Below the pieces are notes generated by a model. The model did not search any database. It saw only the letters and a program-made list of their open reading frames with translations, and was not told the DNA's origin. A program made the translations under genes and the position numbers. 64,000 nt of DNA, taken from the NCBI RefSeq assembly GCF_030272615.1, contig NC_081413.1, positions 17,615,785 to 17,679,784 on the forward strand, written 5' to 3'. Numbering within the stretch: the first letter of the stretch is position 1; every line of letters starts with the position of its first letter. Source of the stretch: Cryptomeria japonica (taxonomy: Eukaryota; Streptophyta; Pinopsida; Cupressales; Cupressaceae). Below, one piece after another: positions 33,697 to 46,289 of the stretch.

Positions 33697-34280
33697 GTTC
33701 TCTCTTCTTCAAAGCAAAACAAATCTGAAACCAAGATCAATAGTATCTTCACTTTATGACATTTTACATCGGTAAAGTATTCTTAAGAACATTTAGAAGA
33801 AAGATATGGGATTGAACTGTAACATCGAAGGGAATTAAATAAATCAAATAGTAGGTCCCATGTGAAGAATCCGAAGCCTATCCTTGACTGCTAATTCAAA
33901 GTTACTGACTTCATATCTTTAATTTGATAATGTCAGCAGATATCAAGGACAGTAAGTTCAGATCTGACCTGAACACGTGATGCTCTTGAGCTTTGAGCTC
34001 CCTTCGATATCACCAATAATTTAGTAGCAGTTCCAAGGACAGATGTTTGTTTTATCTGTTTTTTTTAATGGATTGTATGAAATCTTGTATGAAGTTGCAC
34101 ATTGTTTTGTAAGCATTTTGTTTTTTTTGTGTTTTCTGTTTTCAAGGATTTCTAATTTATCCTAGATGCCTTTTTGTTTGAACTTACTAAATAAAAAAAA
34201 TTATTCTTTTTCATGTCTAGTTCATTTGGAGCCATTCAATTTCACCAATAGACCATGGTCTAGGTATTGACACATTACTT

Positions 34281-35305
34281 AAAGTTTAATTATGTGTATT
34301 TAGGTATCAGTGAGAGTTTAATTTGGTATATTGTTTTATAGTTATTTTGTTTCTTATCTTTTTAATTTTTTTTGTTAATATTTATTAATCTTCACTTCTA
34401 TTTTATATTAATGAGAGTTTAGTTAGTGTATATTTGTATATCAGTTAGAGTTTAGTTAGTGTATATTTGGATAGTAGTATGAGTTTAGTATGCTCATCTT
34501 AAATTGAAATATAATATATGATATTCAATTTTATCTGAATTTTGTGACATGTTGTTTAATAGTCTCCCTCTCACCTTCTCCTCCTCTCTCTTGTCATTTT
34601 GTTTTCTATTTTATTTTTTTATTAGTCCCTCTCACTTTTAGAAATGCTCAAGCCTTCACCTCTATTTTATACTAGTGAGAGTTTAGTAAATGCATATTTA
34701 GATTCTAGTAAAGCATTGTTTACTTTTCCTAAACTATAGTACAAGACATGATGACAAAATTCGTTATCTATATTTTTTGTTTTTTATTAGTCATTTTCAT
34801 AGATAGGGATACTAAAGTCTTCACCTCTATTTTGTACAAGTGAGAGTTGAGTTAGTGTATACTTAGGTACTAGTAAGAGTTTAATCTACTTTTCCTTAAC
34901 TTTAGTGCAATATACAATATCAAATTTTGTATGAACTTTGGCATGTTGTTTTATAGTCAATTGGCTTCATTTAATAGTCTTTGTCATAGAAAAGGATACT
35001 AAAGTCTTCACCTCTATTGATGTGTTGAATCCTTTTCTTTTTTGGTGCAAGGAGAAAAAATGATCTATCTTGCTAATGTTGTTCTAATATATGTTTCAAA
35101 AATAGTTGTAATCTAATTTTCTTATTAGCTCATTAAAATTTAGGTGGGTATGGGGATTACTTTTTCTTCTAAAAAATAGAGAAAAAATGGTGACCAGTAA
35201 AATGCCATAGGTATGTTAGTACATACCACTTGTCCATCTCAAGCAATTAGTACTAGCAACTAGTCAATTCACATTTACTTCCAACCTATGCCAAAATGGG
35301 AGCTT
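34281..35305. repeat. Segmental duplication, copy A, made of ~170-200-bp tandem units
   Basis: Four tandem units opening CTTCACCTCTATTTT(A/G)TA with GAGAGTTTAGTTAGTGTAT, near 34395, 34650, 34815 and 34998. The whole block recurs at 36138-38251. No gene. Confidence 0.8.
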
Positions 35306-36137
35306 TCAATGAATCCTCAAATCGAATATGTAACTATATTTCCATGTTTGATACAACTCCTTGATGAATCACAATCCTGAGAGTAGCACTCTATTTTGGA
35401 GTCCACTAACTCATGCGGGTCTCATCTATTATGATAAGATTCTTCATTCTTTCGTCTATCACCTATAATAAGGAATATTCCTTAAATGATTCTAAAGCCA
35501 AATGTAACCACCCTATAGTGCTCCACCACTCCCATGAATCCATATGATAACTAATACCAAGATTTATAATTAATTTCTCAAATTACCCCTAGGTTTTCAA
35601 TTACATATTATATGAGTGTTGGAGACACATATAAATATACATAGAATTTACAAGGCAATGCCATCTTAATACTAACAAGCTCATCCATTCTTTGGTTCAT
35701 AGGTCTACCATTATACCTTGCACTTAGGTTGCTACAAAGATTGGGATTTTGTTCTAATTTAAGTATCACCATGTTGTATCAATCTACAATTGAAGCACAA
35801 CATATTGATAGGTGATCAATAACCAAAATGCATAGTATTATTCAATTAAAAATATTTCACAAAAATACAACCACAACTACCAAAATCACTGACTTGCCCT
35901 ATATTTTTTTTTCCATATCAACATAATATATTGATAATACGTAAGTTCAAGTTGTACTATATTAAAAATAGAAATTACTTATAGTATTTTTATTCAAGGG
36001 GCTTCAAATAAATAAATTTTCTAAAGTACAATAACTAAGATTTTAACATATCAAATAACCATTCACATTATTGGGAATTTAATTTGTCCATACCTGCAAT
36101 AGAGAGTGCGTGTAGAAGAGCAATTAAAACACGGTCA
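35306..36137. other. Anonymous DNA between the two duplicated blocks
   Basis: No gene or named repeat seen; AT-rich. Confidence 0.4.
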
Positions 36138-38251
36138 AGAGTTTGATTAGTGTATATTTGGGTATCAATGAGAGTTTAGTTTGGTTTATTGTTTTATAGT
36201 TATATTGTTTCTTATTTTTCTAATTATTTTTTAGTTTATTTTAATCTTCACTTTTATTTTATAATGGGAGTAAATAATTACTGTATATTTGTATATTAGT
36301 CAAATTTTAGTTAGGGTATATTTGGATATAGTAAGAGTTTAGTATGCTCGTCTTAAATTATAGCGCAATATATGGTATTTAATTTTATATGAATCTTGAC
36401 ATGTTGTTTGATAGTCTCCATCTCTTCACCTCCATCCCCTTCTCTCTCTTTATTAGTTTCTCTCACATTTAGGGATACATATGTCTTCACCTCTATCTTA
36501 TACTAGTGAGAGTTTAGTTAATGTATATTGAAGTAGTAGTAAATTTTTGTTTACACATCCTAAAATATAGTACAAGACATGATATCAAATTGTGTATGTT
36601 GTTTTTTATTTTATTTTCACTCTTTCATTTCTTTTAATTACTTTATTATCTATCTTTTTCATTTTTATTATTACTTGTCATATGTAAGGATACTTAAATC
36701 TTCACCTCTATTTTGTACTAGTGAGGGTTTAGTTAGTATATTCTTAGGTATTGGTAAGAGTTTAGTTTATGTATCCTAAACTACAGTGTAGTACACAGTA
36801 TCAAATTTTATATTAACTTTGGCATGTTGTTTTATAGTCACTCTGCTTTCCTTGTTAGTCTTTTTCATAGACAAGGATACTTATTTTTTCACCTTATTGA
36901 TATGTCATCCTTTTCTTTTTTGATGCAAGAAAAGATAATTTATCTTGTTAATGTTGTTCTAATATTTTTTTCAAAAGAACTTGTATTCTAATTTTCTTAT
37001 TAGATCATTGGAATTTAGGTGGGTGTGGAAAGTATTTTTCCTTTAGAAAAATAGAGAAAAAATAGAGATCATTAAAATGCCATCGATATATTAGTATATG
37101 TAATGGGCGATCCCACAATAATGGGTTACACTTTTTGGCCAAACTTGACATTGAAATCAACATTTTTGAGCTAAATCTCCACTTTCTAACACCTATAGCA
37201 GCTAAACTGTTAGGAATTTGAAGATGACGTGAACAAGTGATTTGTGAGATTTTTTCTATAGATTATAAATGTATAAATAAAAAAATGGAATTAAATTATA
37301 AATTTGTTTAAGTCTCCTTTAATAGCTAGTTCTAATAGCAAACAACATTTTAAAAAAGTGTGTATGATGATGCGCGTAACATTTTTTTACAAAGGATAAA
37401 ATTTTATTTTTTTAAATTTAGATTTGTAACATCAATATCTAATGTTTGCATTTGGTTTCATAGCATTTTGTTGATTTTTTTTAATTAAGTTTTGAAGTCA
37501 AACCAATTGTAATTTAGGCATAGGTGTATGATGTCATGCATAACTTGTTTTGTATGTATCAAAATTCAATTATTCTTTTGGAACAAGGACATCAATACCT
37601 AGTGCATAGATATTTTGAATAAAAAAATCACTAATTTTCTATTTTTCCGCATGTGTAGAATAGAGAACTTGATGTTTGATGAAAAAATTATGTTCAATAA
37701 TTTAACATTAAAAAAAATATAATAAAAATTATACTTGTTGAAAAGCTCATTTTGAGAGCTATGATCCTGCAAGTTGGTTTATCAAGTTGATTTTATTTGT
37801 AGATCCAACCTGAGCTTTGAAAGTTAAATTTCTAAGGAAAATTGAAGAGGATGGGGAGAGAGGCATACCCAGGGTTGTTCGCTCGAAGGTAGCTTTGAGC
37901 AAACATATTATATACATTCAAATGAAGGTACCTTAATTCGAAGGTAATCTTTACAATGTAAAAATATCTTGTAACCTTCGAGTGAAGGAAGGGAACTTCA
38001 CTCAAAGGACCCCCTTCGAATGAAGGCCTTTACCTTTTCTTGAAGGTGTTAAGGGACTTTCATTCGAAGGTGGACCTTCAAACGAAGGTAGTTGCTAGAA
38101 TTTTTTCCAGGTCCAATTGAAAAAATCTTCCTTCCCAACTTTGTAACCCATTATTGTGGGTTTACCCATACCACTTGTCCATCTCAAGTAGCTACTATTA
38201 GCAAGTATTCAATTCACATTTATTTCCAACCTATTCCAAAATGGGATCTTT
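36138..38251. repeat. Segmental duplication, copy B, split by an inverted-repeat element
   Basis: Same unit order as copy A (units near 36245, 36490, 36695, 36890). The shared tail (ACCACTTGTCCATCTCAAG...CCAAAATGGGA) resumes after the insertion 37105-38167. Confidence 0.8.
37105..38167. mobile_element. ~1-kb terminal-inverted-repeat element (MITE-like) in duplication copy B
   Basis: Ends form an inverted repeat, GGG(CGAT/TAAA)CCCACAATAATGGGTTACA, of ~25 bp. The first ~140 bp are homologous to the right end of 21104-22095 (shared words CACTTTTTG.CCAA, CACTTTC, GACACCTATA/AACACCTATA, GAATTTGAAGATGA). Copy A of the duplication gives the empty site (TTAGTACATACCAC). The exact target duplication is not resolved because of changes at the left junction. 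The right part (37860-38095) is a cluster of TTCGAAGG-type palindromes. No transposase. Confidence 0.82.
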
Positions 38252-38579
38252 TAAACAAGGGATGGACATCCATCAAAGCATAGAGAAGATATATCAAATT
38301 TTTGGTTGCTATTATGTTGCTCAATTTGAATGCAAAATATAGAAGCATGTAGAAGGCATGAAAGGGTATTGATTGCCTATTTTTAAAAACTAAACAAAAT
38401 CTTAAGAAAATATCTTTCAATTTTTTTGTGAACTCCTTGCTTTTGCCAAATTGCGACAAGCTTTCAAACAAGATATAAACATCCATAAAAGCATAAAGGA
38501 CAAGTAAATATCATTGTATACTTTAGCTGTCCTTGCACTAGCAATTGTGAATGAAAAATATAGAATATTAAGGGAGACA

Positions 38580-39372
38580 CAAATAGTGAAATAAAGAGAA
38601 ATAGAGAGGGAAGGAGGGAGGGAGGGAGAGTGATAGGAAGAGAGATAAGTATACTTTTTTGGGGAGATAAAAAGAGTGAGTTAAAGAGATATAAAGGGAA
38701 GGAGGGAAGGAGGGAGTGAGAAAGGGGGAGAGAGAGAGATTTATGTAGATAAATAAAGGTAGGGAGGGAGGAAGGTAGAGGTATGTAGAGAGAGGGAGAG
38801 AAGAGATAGAGGTGAGTCAAGAGGGAAAGGGTGAGAAAGATATAAGTAGAGAGGGATCATGGGAGGGTGGGACAGAGAGAAAGGGCGATAAAGGGAGAGG
38901 TATGTAGATAATTAGAGGTAGGGAGGGAGTGAGGGGAGTTTTGTAGGGAGAGGGAGAGAGGAGATAGAGATAAGTAGACAGAGGGAAGGAGAGAAGAGCT
39001 GGGGAGAGGGAGAGAGAGGTGAAATAGAGAGGAGAGTGTGTGAGGTAGGTGGAGAAGAGATAAGAGATACAAAGTAGAATGAAGGGTGAGAGATATAAGT
39101 TTAGAGCTTGGGGAGAGAGGAGAGAGTGAGATAGAGAAATGGGGGAGAGAAGAGGGAGGTAGAGTGATAAGGAAAAAAACAGGTCCATAGATCGAGAGAG
39201 ACAAAGAGAGTGAAATATAGATAAAGAAAAATTATAAGATCTAGAGCTTGGGGAGAGATGAGACAGTGAGATAGAGAGAGGTAGAGAGGGAGGAGAAGAA
39301 CTAGAGTGATAAGGAAATAGATAGGTCTAGAGCTTGAGGGATACATAGAGCATGAGATAGAGAGATATCAAG
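38580..39372. repeat. Purine-rich GA/GGGA minisatellite
   Basis: About 790 bp of nearly pure purine on the plus strand. Larger units of ~90-140 bp begin TCTAGAGCTTGGGGAGAGA (near 39100, 39238, 39327). Ser/Leu/Pro-rich frames on the minus strand are translation of the repeat. Confidence 0.85.
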
Positions 39373-40555
39373 AGAATGATGATAGGAGCCTACTAATTAC
39401 TGAAATTCGACTAACTCTAAAAAATTAGAAGATCTCCTAAAATCTAGAATCTACATTATGATTCCTAGAGATTTGAAACCATTCTAAAAAATCCTACCAA
39501 TATATACATAAAATATAAATTAAAGTATAAGAAAGGTAAAACTCAAGAGGAAAATATAACTTGTACTTAAATGTTATATTATTTAATCTATATATCCTGA
39601 TGCAAAACAACTAAGGGGATGACAAAGAAATTAGCATTCAAAACATGTTCGTGCTTTGTGGAACTAAAAACTTAGGTAGGATCATGTTTTTCTTTTAGCT
39701 TAGTATCAACAAAATACATAGGTGTTTTGCTTGTTTACCATAACATGTACATGTTATTCTTATTGAGAAAAATACGTACATATTTTTCTCTCATAAAAGA
39801 TTGTACGTGTTTTTAATTCAAATAACATGTATGTGTTCTTTATTCAAAAACCACGTATGTGTTTCATCTATTTTAGTCATTTTTTTGCTAGTGGCCACTA
39901 AATTGTCTAGAATCTTGATTCACTTACCTTCAATTAATTTTTTGAATGGAATTTGTTTAATTTTTAAAAGTTAAGAACACCCCCAAATGATCAAAATCTT
40001 GATTCGCCTCCTCATCAAAACCCTACTAAAGAACAACCATAACAATCCCCTCCTTCACTACCTCAACACGCTTTAGGAACACAACAAAATATATTAAGTT
40101 AAATATAAAATAAAAGAGAACTTTAGGCATTAGTTGCAAGGTTGAAAGATCCAATAACAAAAAAATCCCATAGGTCCACCCTCATTGAATCACTACAATA
40201 CATTGTCTCTCACAATATCAATGAGTGGAAAAACTAACAATTGGTCCAACAATAGGGAAGAATTAAGATGATTTTATGCAAAAAAATATATTTTATGAGC
40301 AAGTTAAATAAAATTAATTGAAATTTGACTTGTGTTCACCCCTCATCAACTCATGAACCAATGAACCCATACATGATGCTTGTAGGAGGTTCCCTATCCA
40401 TTGGTGCCACCACCAAGGGATAAGGAATAATTTTTGGGATATGTGGTGAATGGACTTTTACCATTCTCCATGCAATAACAATGAGGTCCCAAAATACTTT
40501 TTGAGGAAACTCTATTTTAATTTTTTCCTCAATGAGAACCATAATTACTTTGACA
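39373..40555. other. Anonymous AT-rich DNA
   Basis: No gene. Near 39740-39860 there are four short (A/T)ACATGTA(C/T)GTGTT-type words; nothing else recognised. Confidence 0.4.
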
Positions 40556-41425
40556 TACGAATGTGATAAAAAAGAAGTTAGGGTATCCTACTAAATTAAA
40601 TATTTTAATCTTGTCCTCATTCAAATGTAATAACCTTTTAATTTAGGTTGTCCATTCGACTTCTAAAGAGGACATGAATGTATTGATCTTTCAACTTCTT
40701 TAAATTTTTATCAGTAAGCTCAATTCGAATCCAATAGATAGAGTGATAGGCATACATCTCTTAGTATGTGTTTGTCAAGTTGTGGCATACATCTCGCCTT
40801 TTGAGTTTGTCAATTTGTATTAGCTTTCATAAATAAATTCCACATGCATACATATCTCTCACGAGTTTTCCTATCTTTTATTTAACCTGTTTTACAATTG
40901 TTCTAATTTATTTTGTGAATTTGGAGGACAATACCTAACGAGGTGTTGGGAGTATTATAAAACACATAGAAAACAATGCGAAATCTTCTTTTTATTTAGA
41001 ATTTGAAAATGCATAAAATATGTGAAAACTCATGAGAGAGATGTATGCCCCTAAATCCATCTAATTTGGGTAAACTTGTGGTTGAGATGTATGCCCAAGT
41101 CCATACAAGTTAGGAAAACTTGTGAGAGGGATATATATGCTTGTGGACTCCATTTATGAGAGATAATACAAAGTAGCAAACTCGATAAACGAGATGTATG
41201 TCACATTTTGACAAAATTTTCCTAATAATGTATGCCTATCACTTTGTTTATTGGATTCTAATCGAGCTTATTTATAAACTTTCAAAGAAGTTGAAAAATC
41301 ACTACATACATATCCTCTTTAGAAATCAAATAAACAACCTACATTGAAAGGTTATTACATTTGAATAAGAAAAATATTAAAATATTCTATTTAATAGAAT
41401 ACCAAGTTAACTTTTTCTAATCATT
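40556..41425. mobile_element. Foldback-type repeat with ~300-bp inverted arms
   Basis: The left arm (about 40560-40870) is an imperfect reverse complement of the right arm (about 41125-41420). Shared words include GGGTATCCTA / TAGAATACC at the outer ends, TTATTACATTTGAATGAGGA-like and GAGATGTATGCC. The centre repeats a GAGAGATGTATGCCC(T)AAATCCAT motif. Related sequence occurs at 61497-62300. No coding sequence; class not assigned. Confidence 0.65.
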
Positions 41426-41621
41426 TCTCCCGTCTTAAGAGGCAATGGCCCCATTTCCATATCTTCTAAATAGAATAATAATGTTTTCATTAATAATAAT
41501 TTTGCCATGCAACTTGAAAGTCTTCCCCTATCATCTAAATAGAAAAATAATAATTTTTCCATTAATGATAATTCCGCCATGCAACTTGAAAGTGCTAATG
41601 AGTATGTTGAGATGAAAACCT

Positions 41622-41951
41622 CTAATGGAGATGCCTTGCAATAAGAGCCTCAAAGTGCGAATCTAGCTCAAAGTGGTACTTGTTCATGGAGGCATTTAAT
41701 TCATCTATATTAAGAACCTTTGAAATTTTCACTAGTTGATCATTGTTATCAAGTCCATAGAAGAATGCCTCCTTGCAAAATATCATTCCTGCAAACATAC
41801 AATCAAGGCTCTGCATGTCCAGAGAACAATCATACTCTTGTAAATCCTCAAGAAGCTCGAAACCTTTAAAGCTTCTTGATGCCTCATGGTCATTGTACTC
41901 CTTTCCTATATCATAAAATTCTTGAAGACCCCAGAAGCTTCGGTAATTCAT
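41622..41951 (-). pseudogene. Casein kinase 2 catalytic (alpha) subunit fragment
   Basis: 109 codons aligning along their whole length with the activation loop and upper C-lobe of plant CK2 alpha: segments [60 protein letters not shown]...KYHFELD. CK2 is a nuclear/cytosolic Ser/Thr kinase. The copy is dead: Asp of the DWG metal-binding motif is replaced (FWG), GPELL reads GFELL, SLGCMF reads SLDCMF, and the C-terminal ~90 residues are missing beyond the stop. Decayed traces of the preceding catalytic-loop region continue to about 42100 with frame changes. No intron is visible within the stretch, which permits but does not prove a processed origin. The ATG at 41951 is not a true start. Confidence 0.85.
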
Positions 41952-42100
41952 ACAAGGTGAAAATTATGTCCATAATCATGTTTAGATTGCATGTAACCTC
42001 CCATGCCTATAGTATGATATAGTAAATAAAAACCAACTGTCTCATTCACCATTTGTTTATGGATTCCATGATGGAATTCCAAAATCATGTTTTCATATAA

Positions 42101-44690
42101 TGTTCCATGTGTTTTCTATCAACTAAAATGACAAAATATTACTAAGATCATCACCACTTGAAGCCCCATGCTAGAGAAGATTTTCAATGGTTCTTGTCGC
42201 ATGAGCCCTCAACGACCATTGATGGTCAAGGAAGATTGTATCCCACACACATGAATCTTCAAAGACTATAATGAGAAGTCCAAAGGCTTCTACAACAAAT
42301 GTATAAGGAAATGACATGGTGAATGGTCCTTGAAAAATAGTTGTGGATGTTGAGTTCAAAGGCCAATCTCCAATGACCTCACTGCAACCAAAGGTTATGG
42401 GGGTATTTCCTCATATATCTCTGAGGTTTGGCCGTTGAATCCTTCATGCTTCACAGGAAAAATAGTACACATATCCACACAAAAAAATCTATTTATTTAA
42501 AGTGTTAAGTTTAATGTCAAATTTTATTTTTTAAAATTATTTTATTTATGAATGGTAAGACTTCTCATTAATTTAAACATTTATAATTTATTTAGTTTAG
42601 AAACATCAACCATCAATATTTTATTTATTATTTTATTAATTTTATAATTTTTTATTTACAATCAATATTTATTTATTTATTTTTTAATATAAAGATATTT
42701 TTTATTTTATATTAATACTTAAAAAATGTTATATAATTTATTACACTTTACGCACTAACAAACCTAATAAAAGAATTATGAAATACTAAATGATGACTTT
42801 TTCAAAAATAAAATTCAAAGTTACATATAAGAATAAACAATGTAGACAAATAAGTTTAACTCTTAAATAAACTAGATAAATATAATGATTTTTTTGTCTC
42901 TTTTTAATCTATTTGTTTATCCATGATTTGAGTATTTGTAATAGTTAAAATACATATTAACATTTAATTTATGTTTAGAAAAATAAAATAATTCCTTAAA
43001 GTTATAATTTATTTTAGTTAAACTAAAAAAAATTATTTTTTATTTTTGTAATTTTATTAAATTTTTTCTCAAAAAAATAAAATGATTCCTTAAAGTTTAA
43101 TTTATTTTAGTTAAACTAAAAAAAATTATTTTGTATTTTTGTAATTTTCTTATAAAATTTCTCAATAATTTTTTTATTTAAAAATAAGTATTTAATTGAT
43201 AAGTTAACATTTGAATTAGTGGTTTTACACATTACCTTGTAGAAATGAGTGAGAATGCAAGTGGTAAAGTAATAGGAGTTGCAAAATTTAAATATTCATG
43301 GTTATAGAGAAAGATTTCTTGTTGAATTTGTGTTGTCAAGTAGGGGAGCTTAGTAATGGCAAGGGCTCACTTGTGGTTGAGATGGATCGAGGATCACATT
43401 AGGAAAGTTATATTTCCAAAGGCAAGTCTTCATGGTTGGTGAACATTTTGCAATCTTTTGCTATATATTTGCTAATATTTTGCTGCATGTAAAGAATTTT
43501 AGGGTCCCTTTAAAACTTGTTTGACCTAATTTTAAAAAATATATTTTTTGTGTTTTGCTTACACTAGATTATATTTTATATTATAATGGTTTGATTTTTA
43601 GCACATTTTGTTGTCTAAACTATATATTCTCACTTAAAGACCATCCTTCACCTCTCCTTAACAATTTATTTCAAACCCCACATCTATTTTATTCCAAGAC
43701 CACTGCTTCACTTCCTAGAACATAATTCCACTCACAAGTATAGAGTTGTCATCATGCAAATAGAAGTGGCTCATCAACAAAACGTGGAGGATTGAATGTC
43801 AACTCAAGGAGAGTGGGTTATCTCTCTAACACTTTGAGATTAAATTAGACTCAAGAGGATATTACTAAGGGTATACCTTAATAAGTATTTAAATCAAACA
43901 AAACGGACAACTAAAAACAACTAAAACCAAACTTAATTATAATATAAACCCCAAACATTGTCATTAGATCAAGACAGACTAGTTGCATACAACCTCTATA
44001 TAGCTTATACAATTCTGTAAGAATAATCTATATTCATTTAATGTTGCTCAAGATGATTCCCTAGTTATATTGATGGTTATCAATGCATATGAAGGACATA
44101 CTTATTACTAACTATTGATTTATGTTTCTAATTTTGGATGATTGAGTCAAAATATTCCAAGATCGGTGCCTATCTATGGCTAAAAAAGTCAAGTCAACAA
44201 GAAGAAATAAATTAAAGGCAAAATATTGAATGAATGATCTGAGCATAAGAATGCATCAAGTGAGAATATTGTAGACATAACATGCCTAGTTATCCATGAT
44301 CAAACTACACAAGTCCATATGTAAATAATGAAATATTATTACAATCATTGTAACTATTTTAGAATGTTGTCAAATTCTCTAACAAAATTTACATTCAAAA
44401 CATTAAGTACGATGAATGGAATCTCTATAGTATCTTGAAATACCTTGAACATGTACTTATGATTTTGGAGATATTACATGTACATCACACTTTGCCATAA
44501 TACCTTTAAATATTTAATAACTTTCATGAGTACTCTTCAAATTTCTAACTCACTAATACACTTAGTCTTCTTCTTCATCTCACTTTGCCTCTCACCAGTG
44601 GATAAATAGGCTACCAAAACTCCAACAACACATACTAGTAATTTTGAACCACTCAATAGCCTGTTAATGGGCCTATTTGGGTTAAACTAG
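42101..44690. other. Anonymous, partly extremely AT-rich DNA
   Basis: No gene recognised. 42480-43240 is almost pure A/T with a repeated phrase (TAAACTAAAAAAAATTATTTT near 43020 and 43110). Confidence 0.4.
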
Positions 44691-44699
44691 ATTTTGAAC

Positions 44700-45180
44700 A
44701 GGCAAAGGTGGTGGAATGGACTAAATCGAGGGAAGGTTGGTATAAATTAAATTTTGACAGGGCCTCAAAGGCAACCCTAGTCTGTCGGGGGATAAATTTG
44801 TGGTGAGAGATCAGGAGGAAAATATTGTAGGCTTTGGTTCTTTGAAGCTCACGAAGGGCAGAAACAATGAAGTCGAGGCCTAGGTGGCTATTGAAGCTTT
44901 GAAAATGGGGAAAAATCTGGGCCTTTCAAAAAAAAATCTTAAAGGGAGATTAATTGATTATCATAAATGCATTAAAGAAAGGTGAAATTAATGCATGGAA
45001 ATTAAACAAGTTCATATCTGTTGCCAAGCAAAATTTTAGTAACCTTTGAAGATTTCAAAATTGAAGAGAGTAGGGAATGAGGTGGTGGACAAAATGTCTA
45101 AATGGGTAGTGCATTTTGATGATGGTATGCGGGGTACAATGGAAGATCTCCGTAATTTGGAGCTTCATGTGTGAGGTGAG
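44700..45180 (+). pseudogene. LINE (L1-type) C-terminal RNase H remnant
   Basis: Decayed frame with the landmarks of the plant RVT_3-type RNase H found at LINE 3' ends and in related cellular copies: GWYKLNFDRAS near 44738, VRDQEENIVGFGS near 44805, NNEVEA near 44860, and GNEVVDKMSKWVV near 45076 (the usual RxGN...AD...A region). Several stops and at least one frameshift; inactive. Part of a plus-strand LINE whose upstream RT was not found here. Confidence 0.65.
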
Positions 45181-45320
45181 GTGGAATGTTGTCATTTCAG
45201 AATGTCATTAAGGCAAATAAGTGACAATTAATTGATGTGATAGAGGTTGAATTGGTATTAAAACTTGTGGATGGTGTTATGCAGTTCATTTTTTAGGACC
45301 GTCGACAAATGTGAATCAAA

Positions 45321-45524
45321 ATGGAGGCCAACTTTTCTTTGGTTACACCACAACAACAGTTAGCTTTTATGGGGAAAATCAAAGAAAAAAGAATGAAGAG
45401 CCTCTTTAAATTCAATGATGACACTTTCTTAAGGATTATGGAGGTTTTACTTGGTGAATATTTCATGACGACTAAGCATAGATACCAGACGAATGTTGAT
45501 ATCGTCTCAATGGTGGTTGCATAG
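45321..45524 (+). CDS. Unrecognised ORF, 67 codons
   Basis: Begins MEANFSLVTPQQQ and has more balanced composition than chance frames nearby (KIKEKRMKSLFKFNDD). It lies just after the LINE RNase H remnant in a locally less AT-rich segment, and a second ORF follows 11 bp later in another frame. No domain recognised. It may be one exon or frame-shifted part of a decayed gene or transposon ORF running to 45904. Confidence 0.3.
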   Translation: MEANFSLVTPQQQLAFMGKIKEKRMKSLFKFNDDTFLRIMEVLLGEYFMTTKHRYQTNVDIVSMVVA

Positions 45525-45535
45525 GGATTAGAGGT

Positions 45536-45904
45536 GTGATGGAAATAAGATGTAGAATGGATTTTAAAAGGTGTGTGGCAGAAGATTGGTTGTATCGACT
45601 TCAATATGTGTTGGAGAGGGATACATCAGGGATGGGTTTCTTGGCGACGAAGGAGAACAAATGCTCAGATGATACTCCCCAACAATTCATGTCTTTGATT
45701 TGGTGGGCAAAGGGTATGAACAAAGATGGGTGTCGGGAAGAAGCTTTCATTAGTTGGGATTCTTTGATGCACTTCTTGTGTGTGAAGGAGAAAGTGAAAA
45801 CCATAGGCAAGCGAAAGCTTGGGATGGAGGAGGTGTCAGGTGTGAGAGTTGAGTTGAAGGAATACGAGGTCAATGGACCCTTGAAAGTCGTGAGAAAGAA
45901 TTGA
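45536..45904 (+). CDS. Unrecognised ORF, 122 codons
   Basis: Starts MMEIRCRMDF, contains a Trp-Trp-Ala-Lys-Gly segment (about residue 56) and a Lys/Arg/Val-rich C-terminus ending VVRKN. No known motif. Composition looks coding-like (even amino acid use, GC above surroundings). Probably the continuation of the 45321 ORF after a frameshift; the combined ~195 codons may be a broken gene of unknown type. Function unknown. Confidence 0.35.
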   Translation: MMEIRCRMDFKRCVAEDWLYRLQYVLERDTSGMGFLATKENKCSDDTPQQFMSLIWWAKGMNKDGCREEAFISWDSLMHFLCVKEKVKTIGKRKLGMEEVSGVRVELKEYEVNGPLKVVRKN

Positions 45905-46289
45905 TCTAGAAAATGACAATGATTTTTGGCCAATGGTTCTAGTTTTTTTGTATAGATTTTTTTTTTTTAAAGTGATATAGTTTGTATGGATGGATAGAGT
46001 AGATTGTAGAGTTTGTGGGGTAGGTTTTGATGCAAGGCTTCGACTGTATGGGTATTTTTTTGTCTATGCTTTTATTTTCATATGACAATGTGGTATGGGT
46101 GTATGGGGATAAAACTAGTAGAATGATATAGGGTATGAGAAATATTTTCTACTGACTTTGGATATATATTTTTTGAGTTTGATACAGTTATTCAAAGGAT
46201 GGATGGATCATGTTTCAAATGTTCTAACATGTTTTAATTATTAATAAATATACTATTACTCACTAAATAATAAATGAAACTACTCAAAA

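Noticed and set aside
38464-39346. Ser/Leu/Pro-rich frames of 80-123 codons on the minus strand
   Set aside because: Direct translation of the GA-rich minisatellite.
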